Assembly (NCBI RefSeq): GCF_003148825.1
Contig: NZ_QGGZ01000001.1
Location: 186,001-250,000, forward strand
DNA length: 64,000 bases
Direction of reading: 5' to 3'
From: Streptomyces sp. CG 926
GTDB lineage: Bacteria > Actinomycetota > Actinomycetes > Streptomycetales > Streptomycetaceae
Below, piece by piece: positions 17,590 through 25,955 of the stretch. The stretch's first letter is position 1. Every line of letters begins with the position of its first letter. The position numbers and the translations under genes are program-made. The notes below the pieces were generated by a model. It did no database searches and was not told the origin of the DNA. It saw only the letters and a list, made by a program, of their open reading frames with translations.

Positions 17590-18327
17590 TCAGCCGATCC
17601 GGCGCACCCGCTGGCTGGTGAGTTCGTAGCGGGCTCCGACGACGGCCAGGTCCCCGGCGGCGATCTTGGCGGCGAGCTCCGGTTCCGCGGCGAGCCGCGC
17701 CCGCACCAGCGTCACGTTCGCGGTGATCGCCGCGTCGATCCGCGCGGCCCCGCGCAGGGTGTGGTCGATCGCCGGGTGGATCTGGTCGACCAGGTACTGC
17801 ATGTGGCCCGGCAGCGCGGGCCCGCCCTCGTCGGCCCGCACGGCCGCCGCGACCGCCCCGCACGACTGATGGCCGAGGACGACGATCAGCGGGATGCCGA
17901 GTTCGAGCACCCCGTACGCGATGCTGCCGAGCACCGCCTCGTCCAGGACCTCGCCGGCCGACCGGACCGTGAGCAGGTCGCCCAGGCCTTGGTCGAAGAC
18001 CAGCTCCGGGGGGACTCGGGAGTCGACGCAGCCGAGCACGACGGCGAAGGGGTGCTGGCCGCCGACCAGCGTCTGCCGCACGGTCCGCGTCTCGTCGGGG
18101 TGCCGCTCGTGCAGGCCGCGCCAGCGCGCGTTCCCCGTCTCCAGTTCCCGCAGCGCGGACGCGGGGGTGGCGGGCCGGACCCTTCCTGGGCCCCCGGCGA
18201 CGGGGTCCTGCGGGGGGTGGGGGGAACCGGCCACCAGGCCGGCTGCCAGGGCGACCGTGCCGGTCAGTACCACCCGGAGCAGCCGGCGCCGCCCGGGGCC
18301 GCTGCTCCCGTCCGTATGGATGCTCAT
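17590..18327 (-). CDS. Beta-carbonic anhydrase with N-terminal export or anchor signal
   Basis: A 245-residue protein. The zinc-site motifs of beta-carbonic anhydrases are complete: CVDSR (Cys, Asp, Arg) and GHQSCG (His, Cys), with the intervening VRSAGEVLD segment. The N-terminus has GRRRLLRVVLTGTVALAAGL, a Tat-like or membrane-anchoring signal, so it probably converts CO2 and bicarbonate in the envelope. ATG 18327 is preferred; another ATG lies at 18348. It follows the oxidase promoter region on the same strand, but the two genes are separated by 132 bp and need not be co-transcribed. Confidence 0.85.
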   Translation of the reverse strand: MSIHTDGSSGPGRRRLLRVVLTGTVALAAGLVAGSPHPPQDPVAGGPGRVRPATPASALRELETGNARWRGLHERHPDETRTVRQTLVGGQHPFAVVLGCVDSRVPPELVFDQGLGDLLTVRSAGEVLDEAVLGSIAYGVLELGIPLIVVLGHQSCGAVAAAVRADEGGPALPGHMQYLVDQIHPAIDHTLRGAARIDAAITANVTLVRARLAAEPELAAKIAAGDLAVVGARYELTSQRVRRIG

Positions 18328-18388
18328 ATCAGAACAAACTATGCACATTCACTGCGGAAGCCTGGGTGCCGCTCTCGGACGGCACCCT

Positions 18389-18925
18389 TCAGCGAGGTGC
18401 CAGCAGCCGTCCGAGCACCGCGCCGAGCTGCTCGCGCACCCCTTCGTCGGTGATGATCCCGTCCGCCCCGACCGTGCCCCGGTCCACCGGGACGCTCACG
18501 CAGGCCGACTCCACGATGTCCGCGCCGGTGTAGCCCATTACCGTCCGCAGCGTGGCCTCCGCGCCCCGGCCCCGGCCGGCGGCGGCCGCGTTGACCCAGG
18601 CCACGGGCTTGTCGCAGATCTCGGTACCGCCGACCGTCCAGTCGAGCAGGTTCTTGAAGGAGCCGGGCAGGGTGCCCGCGTACTCCGGGGCGCAGATCAG
18701 GATCGCCGTCGCGGCGTCGATCGCCGCGCGCAGCTCCGCCACCGGGGCCGGCAACGGGTCGATGTCGTCGTCGGGGTTGAAGTGCGGCAGGGCGGCCAGG
18801 CCCGCGTAGAGCACGGTGCGCACGTGCGCGGGGGCCACGGCCTGGGCGGTGCGCAGGACGGACTCGTTGGAGGAACCGGTCCGCAGGCTTCCGGACAGCA
18901 GGAGGATCGAGGGGGACGTGGACAT
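18389..18925 (-). CDS. NADPH-dependent FMN reductase
   Basis: A 178-residue flavodoxin-fold reductase. The phosphate-binding loop SGSLRTGSSNE lies at the N-terminus, and APEYAGTLPGSFKNLLDW is the family signature for flavin binding. It would supply reduced FMN or reduce quinones and azo compounds. Its ATG overlaps the stop of the upstream MmyB-type regulator by one base (TGATG), and AGGAG lies 5-6 bp upstream, so the two genes form an operon. Confidence 0.88.
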   Translation of the reverse strand: MSTSPSILLLSGSLRTGSSNESVLRTAQAVAPAHVRTVLYAGLAALPHFNPDDDIDPLPAPVAELRAAIDAATAILICAPEYAGTLPGSFKNLLDWTVGGTEICDKPVAWVNAAAAGRGRGAEATLRTVMGYTGADIVESACVSVPVDRGTVGADGIITDEGVREQLGAVLGRLLAPR

Positions 18926-19782
18926 CAGACTCCTGCTTCCGCGTGGGATCGTCGGGTGCCGACGGGCCGGAGCAGGGCGAGGCGGTCGGCCGTGTCCGAA
19001 CCGGGCGGTGGGGTGAAGAGGACGAGGCGCTGGTCCTCCTCCTGGGCGAGGAGCACCTGGCAGTCGAGGTCGACGGGGCCGACGACCGGGTGGACGACCC
19101 GCATCCGGCTGCGGCGGCGGACGGCGACCTCGTGCAGGTCCCACAGGGCGGCGAACTCCTCGACCTCCCGCAGGCGGTCCACGAGACGGGCGGCCACCGG
19201 GTCGGCAGCGCCCCGGCGGGCGACGGCCGCCCGCAGGTCCGCGACGTGCAACCGGCTGTAGTGGTCGTGTTCTTCGGGCGGATACGCCTCGCGCGCGGCC
19301 GGGTCGGCGAACCAGCGCCAGATCACGTTGCGGCCGTGCTCGGAGACCGTGCACACGCCGCCCAGCAGGGACCGTGCCAGGTCGTTCTGGGCCAGGACGT
19401 CACCCAGGTCTCCGAGCACCTGGGCCGCGGTGCCGGGCAGTTGGTCCAGCAGGTGCAGCAGGCCCGCGCCGACCTGGTCGCCACCGACCCGGCCGGCGGG
19501 CGGCCGGTGCCCGGCGAGCAGGTGGAGGTGGTCGCGTTCGTCGTCGCTGAGCCGCAGGGCGCGGGCCAGTGAGGAGAGGATCTGCGGTGACGGCTGCGGA
19601 CCGCGGGCCTGCTCCATCCGCATGTAGTAGTCGGCCGACATCCCGGCGAGCTGGGCGACCTCCTCGCGCCGCAGCCCCGCCGTCCGCCGCCGCGGCCCGG
19701 CGGCCAGTCCCACGTCCGACGGGCGCACGCGGTCACGCGAACGGCGGAGGAAGTCGGCCAGTTCCCGGCGATCGATCGTCAT
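18925..19782 (-). CDS. XRE-family regulator with MmyB-like ligand-binding domain
   Basis: A 285-residue regulator. The N-terminal helix-turn-helix includes RRTAGLRREEVAQLAGMSADYYMRMEQAR, the hallmark of the MmyB group. The remaining 200 residues form the MmyB-like ligand pocket, with NVIWRWFADP and the terminal LVLFTPPPGS motif. These proteins commonly control a neighbouring oxidoreductase. Here it lies divergent from an alpha/beta hydrolase and leads an operon with an FMN reductase. ATG 19782 is preferred; 19791 is possible. An inverted repeat in the divergent spacer is its likely operator. Confidence 0.88.
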   Translation of the reverse strand: MTIDRRELADFLRRSRDRVRPSDVGLAAGPRRRTAGLRREEVAQLAGMSADYYMRMEQARGPQPSPQILSSLARALRLSDDERDHLHLLAGHRPPAGRVGGDQVGAGLLHLLDQLPGTAAQVLGDLGDVLAQNDLARSLLGGVCTVSEHGRNVIWRWFADPAAREAYPPEEHDHYSRLHVADLRAAVARRGAADPVAARLVDRLREVEEFAALWDLHEVAVRRRSRMRVVHPVVGPVDLDCQVLLAQEEDQRLVLFTPPPGSDTADRLALLRPVGTRRSHAEAGV

Positions 19783-19816
19783 GGAGATCATTCTGCCGGA
19801 CCCGCCCGAGACCACC

Positions 19817-19836
19817 AGGACTCGCGGTCCTAGGTT
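19817..19836 (+). promoter_or_regulatory. AGGAC-N5-GTCCT operator with overlapping -10 box
   Basis: AGGAC (19817-19821), spacer TCGCG, GTCCT (19827-19831), followed by TAGGTT (19831-19836), a TANNNT -10 box reading toward the hydrolase at 19932. The location between the divergent MmyB regulator and hydrolase suggests the regulator binds here. Confidence 0.5.
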
Positions 19837-19931
19837 CGAGCGGGCTCTCCCGCGCACGGAGCGGCGGCGGCAGTGTGGGCGGAGCCGGGGCGAGGGACCC
19901 GGCGCCCACCGCACCAGAGGGAGCGACCGCC

Positions 19932-20774
19932 ATGACCGCCACCATCACCGAGGCCACCACCGCCACCGCCACCGCTGCCACCCGTACCGCGACCGTCCGG
20001 GTCGCCGGGGCCCGGGTCCACTACGACCGCACCGGCTCGGGCCCCGCGCTCGTGCTCGTCCACGGCACCGGATCGGGCGGCTCCGCCGTGAACTGGCGCC
20101 AGGTGCTGCCTCGTTTCACCGGCGACCACACCGTCATCACCCCCGACCTCTCCGGCACCGAGCGCACCGTCGACGACGGGGGCCCGCTGACCGTGGAGGG
20201 CCTGGCCGCCCAGGTCATCGCCGTCATCGAGGACGCGGACACGGGCCCCGTGGACCTGCTGGGGTTCTCCATGGGCGCCCCGGTGTCCGCCGCCGTGGCC
20301 GCCCTGCGCCCCGACCTCGTCCGCCGGTTGATCCTGGTCGCCGGGTGGGCCCACACCGACGGCGACGAGTACCTGCGCAACCTCTTCACCCTGTGGAAGC
20401 GGATCGGCATCTCCGACCCGGCCGCCTTCGGTCGCGCCGTCGCCATGACCGGCTTCAGCCGCGGATTCCTCAACGCGATCGGCCGCGAACAGGTGGAGCT
20501 GCTGATCCCCAACATGCCGCCCACCCCCGGCACCCTGCGCCACGTCGACCTCGACACCCGCATCGACATCCGCGACCTGCTGCCGCGCATCCAGGCCGAG
20601 ACGCTCGTGATCGGCTGCGCCCAGGACATCACCGTCCCGGTGGAGAACAGCCGCGCCCTGCACGCGGCGATCACCGGCAGCCGCTACGCCGAGATCGACG
20701 CCGGACACGTCGCCTTCTTCGAGAAGGAGGACGAATTCGTGCGGCTGGTGCACGAATTCGTCCCCGCCGTGTGA
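19932..20774 (+). CDS. Alpha/beta hydrolase, probable target of the MmyB regulator
   Basis: A 280-residue alpha/beta hydrolase. It begins with an Ala/Thr-rich stretch of about 22 residues, then VHYDRTGSGPALVLVHGTGSGG for the oxyanion hole, LLGFSMGAPVSA for the nucleophile Ser, an acid near IGCAQDITVP and the catalytic His in IDAGHVAFFEK. All triad positions look intact. RBS AGAGGGAG precedes the ATG. It is divergent from the MmyB-type regulator across a spacer containing an AGGAC/GTCCT repeat. Substrate unknown. Confidence 0.87.
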   Translation: MTATITEATTATATAATRTATVRVAGARVHYDRTGSGPALVLVHGTGSGGSAVNWRQVLPRFTGDHTVITPDLSGTERTVDDGGPLTVEGLAAQVIAVIEDADTGPVDLLGFSMGAPVSAAVAALRPDLVRRLILVAGWAHTDGDEYLRNLFTLWKRIGISDPAAFGRAVAMTGFSRGFLNAIGREQVELLIPNMPPTPGTLRHVDLDTRIDIRDLLPRIQAETLVIGCAQDITVPVENSRALHAAITGSRYAEIDAGHVAFFEKEDEFVRLVHEFVPAV

Positions 20775-20959
20775 TGGACACCTCGGGCCGGGAGACCGAC
20801 CGTTCGTGGGCCGCCCGGATCGCCGCCTCCGGCGCGGTGGTGATCTCGGTGGACGGCGGGGGCCGCCGAGCACCGCTCCCCGCCGTCGTGCCCGGCACCT
20901 TCCACGGGTCCCGGGCGATCACCTCCGCCGAGGTGGCCCGGCCCCGGCCGGGCCCGCGG

Positions 20960-22777
20960 TCAGTGGAGGTCGGAGCGCACGGCGGAGGTGTCGTCGAGGA
21001 AGCCTCCCGACTGGTGCTGCCACAGCTTGGCGTAGGCGCCCTCCGAGGCGAGCAACTCCTGGTGCGTGCCGCGCTCGACGATGCGTCCGCGGTCGAGGAC
21101 GACGAGCTGGTCCATGTTCGCGACCGTGCTCAGCCTGTGCGCCACGACGAGGGCGGTCCGGCCCTCCATGAGCCGCCACAGCGCCTCCTGGACGAGGATC
21201 TCGCTCTCCGAGTCCAGCGCGCTGGTCGCCTCGTCGAGCAGCAGGATCGGGGCGTCGCGCAGGATCGCCCGGGCGAGCGCGACGCGCTGGCGCTGTCCGC
21301 CGGAAAGCTTGACGCCTCGCTCGCCCACCATGGTGTCGAAACCGTCGGGCAGGGCGTCGGTGAACTCCGTGACGTGCGCCGCCTCGGCCGCGCGGCGGAT
21401 CTCGGCCTCGGTGGCGTCCGGTCGGGCGAAGGCGATGTTCTCCCGCAGGGTGCGGTGGAACATCGCCGGGTCCTGCGGGACGTAGGCGATCAGGCTGCGC
21501 AGGTCGGCCTGGCGCAGTCGGGTGATGTCCTGGCCGCCGATCAGGATCCGGCCGGCCTCGATGTCCGTCATCCGCATCAGCAGCCGGGTGAGCGTGGTCT
21601 TGCCGCCGCCGGACCGGCCGACGAGGCCGATCTTCGTGCCGCCGGGCACGTTCAGGTCGAGGCTGTCGAAGAGCGGCTTGCCGCCGCCGTGGGCGAAGGT
21701 GACCCGCTCGAAGCGGACCTCGGAGGACCCGGGCCGTAGCGGCTCGGGCGACGCGGGGTCGACCACGGTCGGCGGGGTGAGCAGCAGTTCGGTGAACTGG
21801 GCGGCCTCCGTCATCGAGCTCTCCAGCCGTCGGTAGATCTGGTTGAACTCGAACATGATCCGCGTCGCACTGGCGTAGTAGGTGAAGGCGACGATGACCG
21901 CCTCCACGCCGTGCTCTCCCCCGCCGAGCGTGACGGCGAGCAGCAGGCCCAGCGCGTTGGTCAGTACGGACATCGGCGCGACCAGCGTGTCGATGCGCAG
22001 GTTGCCGTAGTCCCAGGAGCGCAGGGTGAGTCGGCGCGACTCGGCGACGCGCGAGCGGTGTTCGGCCGCCTCGCGTTCCTCGGCGGCGAAGGCCCGGACG
22101 GTGTCCATGTTCATCAGGCTGTCGGCGACGTGCCCTGAGACCCGCGCGATGGCCTCCTCGCGCTGGGCGACGAGTCCTTGGCGGCGTCGGATCAGCGGCG
22201 CCACGCCCAGCGCGGTCACGGCGATCAGGACCAGGAGTCCGGCCACGAGCAGCGGGTCGTACTGCCACAGCACCACGGAGGCGAACACCAGCGGTACGAA
22301 GCTGCCCATGACCGAGAAGGTCAGGGTGTCGACGAACTCCTCGAAGCGGGAGGCGAAGCTCAGCACCCGCTTGGTCAGCGAGCCCGCGAAGTTGTCGTGG
22401 AAGAACGCGGCGTCCTTGGCGAAGAGTTCGTCCATGCCGACGACGTAGAGGTGCTCGATGCCGCGGGCGTCGAGGCGGTTGAGGCAGTGCAGGCCGAGGC
22501 GCCACAGCGTCTCGGCGAGGAGCAGGACGCCGGCGAAGGCGAGGACGTACGGCAGCATCGCGTCGACGGTGCTGCTGCCGCCCCCGGCGATGCGGCCGAC
22601 GAGCTTGGCGACGATGAGGGGAGCGATGTAGTTGATGCCGATGTTGCCCAGCGCCGGGAGCAGCATCGCGGGTGCGGTCAGCCATCGGAGGCGGACCAAC
22701 TCCCGTCCGTAGTAGCGAAGTGCGAGGAGTACCGGGCCCTTGCCCGGTCGTTTTTCGGGCGGTTCAGGCGTTCCCAT
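20960..22777 (-). CDS. ABC transporter, fused permease and ATPase (exporter type)
   Basis: A 605-residue half-transporter of the exporter class. Six hydrophobic segments fill the first 330 residues and the nucleotide-binding domain the rest. Walker A is GRSGGGKTT, the ABC signature LSGGQRQR, Walker B ILLLDEATS and the H-loop VVAHRLSTV. It would act as a homodimer since no partner gene is adjacent. The start ATG is 200 bp downstream of the first deiminase gene on the same strand, but a strong hairpin lies between, so it is likely expressed separately. Substrate unknown. Confidence 0.88.
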   Translation of the reverse strand: MGTPEPPEKRPGKGPVLLALRYYGRELVRLRWLTAPAMLLPALGNIGINYIAPLIVAKLVGRIAGGGSSTVDAMLPYVLAFAGVLLLAETLWRLGLHCLNRLDARGIEHLYVVGMDELFAKDAAFFHDNFAGSLTKRVLSFASRFEEFVDTLTFSVMGSFVPLVFASVVLWQYDPLLVAGLLVLIAVTALGVAPLIRRRQGLVAQREEAIARVSGHVADSLMNMDTVRAFAAEEREAAEHRSRVAESRRLTLRSWDYGNLRIDTLVAPMSVLTNALGLLLAVTLGGGEHGVEAVIVAFTYYASATRIMFEFNQIYRRLESSMTEAAQFTELLLTPPTVVDPASPEPLRPGSSEVRFERVTFAHGGGKPLFDSLDLNVPGGTKIGLVGRSGGGKTTLTRLLMRMTDIEAGRILIGGQDITRLRQADLRSLIAYVPQDPAMFHRTLRENIAFARPDATEAEIRRAAEAAHVTEFTDALPDGFDTMVGERGVKLSGGQRQRVALARAILRDAPILLLDEATSALDSESEILVQEALWRLMEGRTALVVAHRLSTVANMDQLVVLDRGRIVERGTHQELLASEGAYAKLWQHQSGGFLDDTSAVRSDLH

Positions 22778-22905
22778 GACAACCCTGTGCGTTCGTGTGC
22801 GGACGGCTTGCAGGAACCGAAGTGTCCCGTGGCGGCCTCCGCTCGGTCCAAGGCTTTTCCCGAATGGCGGTATCTCGTACCCGTTCGCACCCGGAGACGG
22901 TGGAG

Positions 22906-22933
22906 GGTCGTTCCGGAACGCTCCGGAACGACC
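22906..22933 (-). terminator. Perfect 12-bp hairpin between deiminase 1 and the ABC exporter
   Basis: Arms GGTCGTTCCGGA (22906-22917) and TCCGGAACGACC (22922-22933) with a 4-nt loop, 45 bp beyond the stop of the deiminase gene. A likely factor-independent terminator without a T-tract; the arms could also be a protein-binding palindrome. Confidence 0.65.
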
Positions 22934-22977
22934 CCTTGGCCTCGGCCCTGGTCCCTGCCTCGTCGGGCGGGGGTCGG

Positions 22978-24147
22978 TTACGGGACGGGCTGCTGCTGGG
23001 TGACGCAGTGGATCCCGCCGCCGCCGGTGCCGAGCCGGTCGATGTTGAGCTGCTCGACGGTGCGGCCGGGGTAGAGCCGGGCCAGGGTGGCCTTCGCCGC
23101 GGTGTCGGCCCGGGTGTCGCCGAAGTGGGCGGTGATGACGGCGCCGTTGCACAGGTAGTAGTTGGCGTAGGAGGCGAGGAAGTCCGGGTTGGAGGAGCGG
23201 ATCTTGTCGTAGTCGGGGCCCTGGATCTGGTCGACCGTCATGCGCGTGCCGTTGGCGGCGGTGGCGGCGGAGAGGATCTGGTACTGCTGGCGCGCATCCT
23301 TGGCGTAGACGTCGTTGTCCGAGGCCAGGGGCATCTGGACGGCGGCGCGGCCGGGGGCGAGGAAGCGCGAGGTCGCGTCGACGTGGTCGTCGGTGATGTC
23401 CTGGCCCTTGACGCCGTCGAACCAGATGACCTTGGAGGCGCCGTAGGCGGCGAGCATGGCGGACTCGATCTGCGCCTGCGACTTGTTGGGGTTGCGGTTC
23501 TTGTTGATCAGGCTGCTGCGGGTGGCCATCAGGGTGCCGGCGCCGTCCTGTTCGATCGCGCCGCCCTCGCCGACCAGGGCGGCGGCGGTGAAGGGGACCC
23601 CGACGTAGGAGGCGATCCGGCCGGCGACGAGGTTGTCCCGGGAGTGGGTCTGCTTCTTGCCCCAGCCGTTGAAGTTGAGGCCGACGGCGTCGAGACCGCC
23701 GGATCCGTTCGTGCGGAAGACGGGTCCTGTGTCGCGCATCCAGCAGTCGTCGACGGGGATGGTGCTGATGACGGTGACGGTGGAGCCGCACATCGAGCGG
23801 GCCTTGGCGGCGCTGCCGGAGTTGGCGCAGAGGTAGACCGGCTCGTACTTGGCGATGGTGCGTGCGATGAGTGCGATGTCCTGCTGGACGCCGCCGAGCG
23901 TGTTGCCCCAGATGGAGGTGGAGTCGGGCCAGGCCATCCAGGTACGGGTGTGTCGGACGTCCTCGATCGGCACGCGGAAGGCGCCCGCCGCCGTCGGTCG
24001 GAGTGCGGACGCGGCCCCGGCCCGCCCTTCGGTCGCCGCGAGCGCGGCCGCGGCGGCGGTGAGTCCCGCCGCCGCCAGGAACCTGCGTCGGCCCATGCCC
24101 ATGCCCATGCCCTCGCCCGCGGGCCGGTTCACTGCGTGATCGTTCAT
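22978..24147 (-). CDS. Deiminase 1: Tat-exported agmatine-deiminase-family protein
   Basis: A 389-residue PAD_porph-family enzyme, whose members hydrolyse guanidino groups to ureido groups plus ammonia. The catalytic set is complete: Asp in DDCWMRDTGP, the EGG motif in VGEGGAIEQD, His and Asp in TDDHVDATSRF, and nucleophile Cys381 in GGGGIHCVTQQ. The N-terminus carries a Tat signal (GRRRFLAAAG, residues 19-28, then an Ala-rich core), so the enzyme acts outside the cell. Start ATG 24147 has GGAGGAA 9 bp upstream. It is divergent from a TetR gene with an operator in between. Substrate could be agmatine, peptidyl-arginine or another guanidine. Confidence 0.85.
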   Translation of the reverse strand: MNDHAVNRPAGEGMGMGMGRRRFLAAAGLTAAAAALAATEGRAGAASALRPTAAGAFRVPIEDVRHTRTWMAWPDSTSIWGNTLGGVQQDIALIARTIAKYEPVYLCANSGSAAKARSMCGSTVTVISTIPVDDCWMRDTGPVFRTNGSGGLDAVGLNFNGWGKKQTHSRDNLVAGRIASYVGVPFTAAALVGEGGAIEQDGAGTLMATRSSLINKNRNPNKSQAQIESAMLAAYGASKVIWFDGVKGQDITDDHVDATSRFLAPGRAAVQMPLASDNDVYAKDARQQYQILSAATAANGTRMTVDQIQGPDYDKIRSSNPDFLASYANYYLCNGAVITAHFGDTRADTAAKATLARLYPGRTVEQLNIDRLGTGGGGIHCVTQQQPVP

Positions 24148-24201
24148 GTGGGGGTTCCTCCGATGTCTCAACTCCCCGCGGGGACAGCGGGGTTGACCGG
24201 A

Positions 24202-24230
24202 AAGCTAAAACTGGCCAAGCGCTCGGTCAA
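24202..24230 (-). promoter_or_regulatory. Promoter of deiminase 1 with overlapping TetR-type operator
   Basis: On the minus strand TTGACC (24225-24230), a 17-bp spacer and TAGCTT (24202-24207) form a near-consensus promoter. The imperfect palindrome TGGCCAAGCGCTCGGTCA (24212-24229, centre AGCGCT) covers the -35 box and spacer, and has the form seen for many TetR operators. The adjacent divergent TetR is the obvious ligand. It differs from the TTGACTGAA sites further right. Confidence 0.6.
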
Positions 24231-24293
24231 TAGTTTGGACGAGGTCGTTCCGGTGGATCGTGGAAAGCCCCAGGTCGCGGACCGAAGGCCGGC

Positions 24294-24299
24294 TAGAGT
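24294..24299 (+). promoter_or_regulatory. Leaderless -10 box for the TetR gene at 24306
   Basis: TAGAGT followed by 6 bp and the ATG at 24306, with no Shine-Dalgarno sequence. Typical arrangement of a leaderless Streptomyces transcript. Confidence 0.5.
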
Positions 24300-24305
24300 G
24301 ACGCC

Positions 24306-24956
24306 ATGGCAGCTGTCGCGAAGGACTCCGGGGGCCGGCCGGCCACTCCCCCTGCAAGGGCCGGCCGGCCACGGTCCTCGACGAAAGGCGAACAGACCCG
24401 GGCACGACTGATCGCCGCCGCACGGACCCTGCTCGCGGGTGAGGCGAGCGAGGGCTTCACCACGCGCAACGTCGCGGCACTGTCGGGCGTTTCGCACGGA
24501 ATGTGCCACTACCATTTCCAGGACCGGACCGATCTCGTCCTCGCGGTCATCGAGGACATCCGCCCGGAGTGGATCACGCCGCTGGAGACGGCGGTCCGCG
24601 CACCCGGACCCTTCGCCGAGCGTGCCGAACGGGTCGTCCAGCTACTCGGTCGGCCCGAGGGCCCCGAGCTCTCCCACCTCCATTCCGCCCTGCACTGGCA
24701 GGCATTGAACGACACCCGGGTCCGGGCGAGCCTGGAAACCGAGTACCGGCGCTGGCGTGCCTGCTTCGTCGCCCTCTTCCAGGTCCTGGCCGACGAGCGC
24801 GGCGAGGGCCTCGATCCGCGCCCGCTGGGACTGGCCGTGGCCGCCGCCGTCGACGGCCTGGCGGCCATGGACTCCCTCGGCGCCGACGGCGGTACGGAAC
24901 CGATCCTGCGGACCCTGATCCGTACCCTCGCGGCGGGAGCCCGGTCCGAGCCGTGA
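24306..24956 (+). CDS. TetR-family regulator next to deiminase 1
   Basis: A 216-residue regulator with a basic Pro-rich lead. The HTH region is TRARLIAAARTLLAGE through TTRNVAALSGVSHGMCHYHFQDRTDLVLAVIEDI, and the C-terminal domain is of the general TetR_C type. It is divergently transcribed from deiminase 1, and the AGCGCT-centred palindrome in the spacer is its probable operator. It is not closely similar to the two TetR paralogues at 32050 and 35954, which fits its different operator. The ligand may be the deiminase substrate or product; this is inference. Confidence 0.85.
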   Translation: MAAVAKDSGGRPATPPARAGRPRSSTKGEQTRARLIAAARTLLAGEASEGFTTRNVAALSGVSHGMCHYHFQDRTDLVLAVIEDIRPEWITPLETAVRAPGPFAERAERVVQLLGRPEGPELSHLHSALHWQALNDTRVRASLETEYRRWRACFVALFQVLADERGEGLDPRPLGLAVAAAVDGLAAMDSLGADGGTEPILRTLIRTLAAGARSEP

Positions 24957-25130
24957 CCGGTGGCCGCCAGGCCGTCTCTTTCGGATCGTGGCGGCCGAGC
25001 CCGCGGCGTCCGGTGCCGTGCCCGGCAAGGCGGAGGGGCGCCCGTGTACCGGACGTACTCGGTCGCCCCGACAACGCGGCCGGGTGCGGTGCCGGGCGTC
25101 GCGGGCCCGGCAAGATCCGGAAGAGACGGC

Positions 25131-25955
25131 CTAGAGCGCCCGGCGGGCCGCGGCGATCGCCTCCGGGTCCCACCCCGGGCGGGGCACCGACTCCAGCAGG
25201 AGCCGGGTGTAGGGGTGCCGGGGTGCGGCGAGCACCTCGGCCGTGGCGCCCGCCTCGACGATCCGGCCGTGCCGCATCACGACGATCTCGTCGGTCACGC
25301 ACCGTACGACGCCCAGGTCGTGGGTGATGAAGAGGTACCCGATGCCGGTCTGCTCCCTGATGTCCGCGAGCAGGTTGAGGATCTGCGCCTGTACGGAGAC
25401 GTCGAGCGCGGCGACCGCCTCGTCCAGGACGAGCACGGACGGCTCGACGGCCAGCGCGCGGGCGATGGCGACGCGCTGACGCTGGCCGCCGGACAGCTCT
25501 CGCGGCAGGGCGTCGGCGGCTCGGGTGCCCAGACCCACCTGGTCGAGCAACTCCCTTATCCGCTTGCCGTGGTCACGGCCCGGGAAGTGCAGGCGCAGGG
25601 TCTCGCGCAGGGCCGCCTCGACCCCGGTGCGCGGATCGAGGGAGAGGTACGGGTCCTGGAAGACCATCTGGACCTCCCGGGCGCGGGCCAGGCGCCGCGC
25701 ACGGCCGCGGCCCTCGCCCCGCGCGGTCCGGTTCCGGCCGCCGACCAGGACCTCGCCCTCGTCGGCACGCTCCAGGCCCACGATGATCCGCGCGGTGGTG
25801 GTCTTGCCGGAACCGGACTCCCCCACGATCCCCAGCGAGCCTCCTTCGGGCAGGACGAAGGACACGTCGTCCACGGCGCGTACCGCTCCGTAGGACCGGC
25901 GTAGGCCCGTGACCTCCAGCACGTTGCCGGGAAGACCCGGTCCGTTATCGGGCAT
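25131..25955 (-). CDS. Dpp/Opp-type ABC importer ATPase 2 (DppF-like)
   Basis: A 274-residue ATPase, the last gene of a five-gene importer operon. It contains Walker A GESGSGKTT, ABC signature LSGGQRQR, Walker B VLVLDEAVAALD and the C-terminal oligopeptide-ABC extension with HPYTRLLLESVP. It would pair with the DppD-like ATPase to power uptake through the DppB/DppC-like permeases. Its start overlaps the end of the preceding ATPase gene by 11 bp. Substrate is set by the lipoprotein encoded first in the operon. Confidence 0.9.
   Translation of the reverse strand: MPDNGPGLPGNVLEVTGLRRSYGAVRAVDDVSFVLPEGGSLGIVGESGSGKTTTARIIVGLERADEGEVLVGGRNRTARGEGRGRARRLARAREVQMVFQDPYLSLDPRTGVEAALRETLRLHFPGRDHGKRIRELLDQVGLGTRAADALPRELSGGQRQRVAIARALAVEPSVLVLDEAVAALDVSVQAQILNLLADIREQTGIGYLFITHDLGVVRCVTDEIVVMRHGRIVEAGATAEVLAAPRHPYTRLLLESVPRPGWDPEAIAAARRAL

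Noticed and set aside
20774-20959. Frame starting at TGATG after the alpha/beta hydrolase
   Set aside because: It continues antisense through the whole ABC exporter gene and has no recognisable domain; the 185-bp gap shows nothing else.
24957-25130. Possible small gene between the TetR and importer ATPase
   Set aside because: Only GC-rich shadow frames; the 174 bp between the convergent genes show no start, motif or strong hairpin.
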